From positions 682,001-746,000 of the forward strand of contig JAIXMN010000013.1 in NCBI GenBank assembly GCA_025716815.1: a DNA stretch of 64,000 nucleotides, in the 5' to 3' direction. This document shows, piece by piece, positions 61,517-64,000 of the stretch. Every line of letters starts with the position of its first letter. Within the stretch, counting starts at the first letter, position 1. Under the pieces are notes generated by a model that had not been told where the DNA came from, did not search any database, and saw only the letters and a program-made list of their open reading frames with translations. The position numbers and the translations under genes were made by a program. This stretch comes from Dichotomocladium elegans. Its lineage: Eukaryota; Mucoromycota; Mucoromycetes; Mucorales; Lichtheimiaceae.

Positions 61517-62582
61517 ATGGCTCCTCTCGTTCCCCAAATCGACCCTAGCTCCTGCGCAACTGAAGAACTCACCCTGGAGACACTCGTCCAAAAGATTCAC
61601 ACTATTCTTGGTCCCGATGGAGGTCTCGACTCGGACCATATTGATCCAAACGAGATTATCCAACTGATGGAGGAGTACAACTCCAACGCCAAGGACTGGT
61701 CCAAATATGCCATTTTTGACCATTCGCGTGCTTACACTCGCAATCTTATCGATGATGGCAATGGCAAGGTAAACGAAAAGATTCAAGCTGCTGGAGTCGA
61801 TTGTGTGTGTACATGACGATTGAATGTTGTGTCGTAGTTTAACCTCATGATTCTCGCATGGAGCAAAGGACAACAGAGGTGTGTGTTTTGGCAACTGTTT
61901 ACTTCTCGTCCGCTCTGCTGATTCTCTTTGCTGTTTATAGTCCGATCCACAATCACGCTGGTTCACATTGTATCATGAAAGTTCTCGATGGTGAGCTGCA
62001 CGAGACCCAGTACGCTTGGCCGTCTGAGGAAGTGTCTCGTGGCGATAGCACCCAGTCCACATCCATGCCCCTCCCACAGGAGGCCGTATCGGATATCACA
62101 GCAGCCAATATCCGCACGGTGGAACATGCGGAAAGTGATGCAAGCGGAAAGCCGCTAACTGTCACCAATCATACCTCGTTGCGCCCGAATGGGGTGACCT
62201 ATATTCATGGTAATTTTCTCTCTAGACCCCCCTGCAAGTTTCACCATGCGGTACCTTTGCTTTCACCTCTCCTCCCAAACCACCCCCCCAAAAAAAACAC
62301 CCGGCCCCAATCACTGCCACCCCCTCCCTCCCTTACTTACCTCTCACGCTTCCAAACTGATTATGGGTATCCTTTGCAGATAAGATTGGCCTTCATCGTA
62401 TTGCCAATCCTGACCTATACCAGGGCGCTGTCTCGCTCCACCTTTATACCCCTCCTTACCAGGTGTGCAAGACATTTGAAGAAAGAAGTGGACGGGCCCG
62501 TGTCGGTGGCAAGTGTACTTTCTATTCCGTTGGGGGAGTACGCTGCGCAGATGAGCAGCCGCTGTCGTCATCGTTGTCTTAA
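61517..62582 (+). CDS. CDO1: Cysteine dioxygenase
   Basis: This non-heme iron enzyme oxidises cysteine to cysteine sulfinate, the entry to cysteine catabolism. It is a cupin fold of about 260 residues. Iron ligands are the two His in IHNHAGSHC and the later His in GLHRIANP. The Cys of GSHC and the Tyr of SLHLYTPPY correspond to the pair that forms the Cys-Tyr cofactor in mammalian enzymes. Four exons are read: 61517-61768, then an exon from 61838 (FNLMILAWSKGQQ), then SPIHNHAG onward to TYIH (about 62210), then DKIGLHR onward to the stop TAA (62580-62582). A 30-40 residue Ser/Thr-rich insert between the cupin motifs makes it longer than the human protein (200). Confidence 0.94.
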
Positions 62583-63265
62583 AGTTTGAGTTGTTGTCCA
62601 TGTAATAAATCCAAAGTATCAAGAAGTCCTTTCGAAAGTGAAAGTAAAAGTAGCTGAGAGAAATATTGGGGAAAAGCAAAAGGAGAAAGCAAACGACCTT
62701 TTTTCAACGGCTCATTTCTTTTAAAGAATGGAGTATATCTTGTTGACCAGTCTTTGAACTCGACGATGGCGAAATCATCCGCTCTTTTCATTGGCTGACA
62801 GCCAGGTGATGAGGATTCGTCATTCGGAGATCGAATTCCCTTATCCCTCTTTTCTCTCGCTCTTCATTTTTGCAGACGCAAACCCCTGCCTTGAGCCTCT
62901 GAAACTCATTGCTATTTTTGGAACATGTTCACTTTTTTGTGCAAGACCATACAGCATTTCTTCATCTGTTTTGGGGCGTGACCTGAAGGCGCAACATCCG
63001 ATATCCCATGGATGATCAAAAAGGTAGCTTCCTTAGTGTTATTCCAAAACACGGCAAGTAGTCGGGGGCAGAAGTAGGAGGAAAATGGACGTTGAAGAGC
63101 CCATTTCTTTTCTTTTCCTGGGGGGGGGTGTGTGGCGGGCGAGTGGTGGTTGAGAAAAAGTGCGCAAGGGCGTTCAAGGTGTACAATGTAGAATAAAGTT
63201 TGGTGCGGTTTTCCCTACGGTCTTGCACCTGAACGGTATAAAGCATCCCTATAGTAAAATCTACA
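62583..63265. other. Intergenic
   Basis: Between the dioxygenase 3' end and the final gene. It contains a G-run (63121-63128) and no recognisable gene. Confidence 0.55.
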
Positions 63266-64000
63266 ATGGACGACATGTATCAGTATGCATCTGCTGCTGT
63301 GAACAGCAACTCGACTAACAGCAGCAACATGGGCCAAGGGGGTACTCATGCAGCAGAGACGAACGACATTGTGTTGCAGGCATTCACTAATTTCGGCTGG
63401 GGCAACCGCTTCAGCAGTCTTCTTGATACCGTCAAGAAACAAGTAAGATTATCGTCCGCTCACTTGCATGGCAAAACCCGTGCCAGTCCTCATAAATTAT
63501 GGCCCATCTCCCACCTCAGAGCGGTGCCATTATTGATGTCACTCGTCGCGATCTCGAGGAAATTGCTACACTGCTGCGTGAGGATGGTTCCCCTACCCCA
63601 ACACGTGGAATGAGCCCTTCCACATCATCCACGACAACAGACCCAAGTGCTGCGAGTGGAAGTCATAGCACCCGCGGCAGGGACAACAATAACGATAGTG
63701 ATGCTCGTACTGCCTTTTCGGCATTGCGTGATCGTATCGGTGCGCTCGATCTCAATGGGATTTTGCCTACCCAACGCTTGCCTGAAAATATGGATCTCAG
63801 CCAGCTTAAGAACGAGGTCGTCCAAGGCACACGGTATGCCGAGCAATATCTTTCCAAATTTGGGTCAGAAGTATTTGACATCCTCAGCAACGCCATCACC
63901 ATCCGTGAGCCAGAAGAACACACACAACAACAACAACAACAACAGCAGCAGCAGCAACGCGTCTTGTAAGACGAAGGCTTTTTTTCGGAGGAGAGGGCTA
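63266..64000 (+). CDS. BSD-domain (Dos2-like) protein, 5' part
   Basis: Exon 1 encodes MDDMYQYASAAVNSNSTN, followed by NFGWGNRFSSLLDTVKKQ. An intron (donor GTAAGA, about 63442; acceptor CAG, about 63520) leads to SGAIIDVTRRDLEEIATLLRE. The WG-F-x-VKKQ-x-RRDLEE pattern matches the N-terminus of BSDC1/Dos2-type proteins, whose BSD domain would lie further on. A Ser/Thr-rich stretch, then RIGALDLNGILP and a CAA/CAG-encoded Gln tract (63924-63957) follow. The apparent stop TAA (63967-63969) sits inside TT|GTAAGA, a good splice donor, so the gene probably continues past the window. Family call is moderate. Confidence 0.6.

Overview
The window reads as nuclear DNA of an early-diverging filamentous fungus, most likely Mucoromycota (Mucorales). 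Support: many short (about 55-90 nt) spliceosomal introns, fungal-type housekeeping proteins (NOP14, mitochondrial EF-G, topoisomerase I, O-acetylhomoserine sulfhydrylase, SGF29, Sec72-like TPR protein), and a Fanzor1-type gene relic of a kind known from Mucorales genomes. The species assignment is inference; the eukaryotic, spliced gene structure is seen directly.

Layout. (1) 1-11.5 kb is a repeat-rich stretch: a tRNA-Leu(CAA) gene, a full Ty3/gypsy retrotransposon with two LTRs that look identical by eye starting 44 bp beyond the tRNA 3' end, and a cluster of diverged dispersed repeats. (2) 11.5-30 kb is gene-dense: on the minus strand a secreted 5'-nucleotidase-like phosphoesterase, NOP14 and mitochondrial EF-G; then DNA topoisomerase I (plus), an MFS sugar transporter (minus) and MET17-type O-acetylhomoserine sulfhydrylase (minus). 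(3) 30-43 kb is a gene-poor transposon graveyard: a Tc1/mariner-like transposase pseudogene with a 258-bp MITE inside it, and a broken Fanzor1-like gene (eukaryotic TnpB homologue) that carries the end of a related MITE and abuts a dispersed repeat shared with the left end of the window. (4) 43-64 kb is gene-dense again: a GPI-anchored-type surface protein, a low-complexity protein, a kinesin of the kinesin-4 type, a GATA-plus-PHD chromatin protein, SGF29 (SAGA histone reader), a Sec72-like TPR protein, a NECAP-type endocytic protein, an AMMECR1-domain protein, cysteine dioxygenase, and the 5' part of a BSD/Dos2-type protein running off the end.

Functional links are loose, as usual for a eukaryotic chromosome. 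MET17 makes homocysteine from sulfide and cysteine dioxygenase degrades cysteine, so both ends of sulfur amino-acid metabolism are present, 30 kb apart. GATA-PHD and SGF29 are neighbouring chromatin genes. The most notable items are the Fanzor1-like relic, the MITE family that inserted into both that gene and a Tc1-like transposase at TA sites, and a well-formed -1 ribosomal frameshift signal in the retrotransposon. Exon boundaries were read by eye from splice motifs and protein continuity; where exact junctions were not settled this is said.
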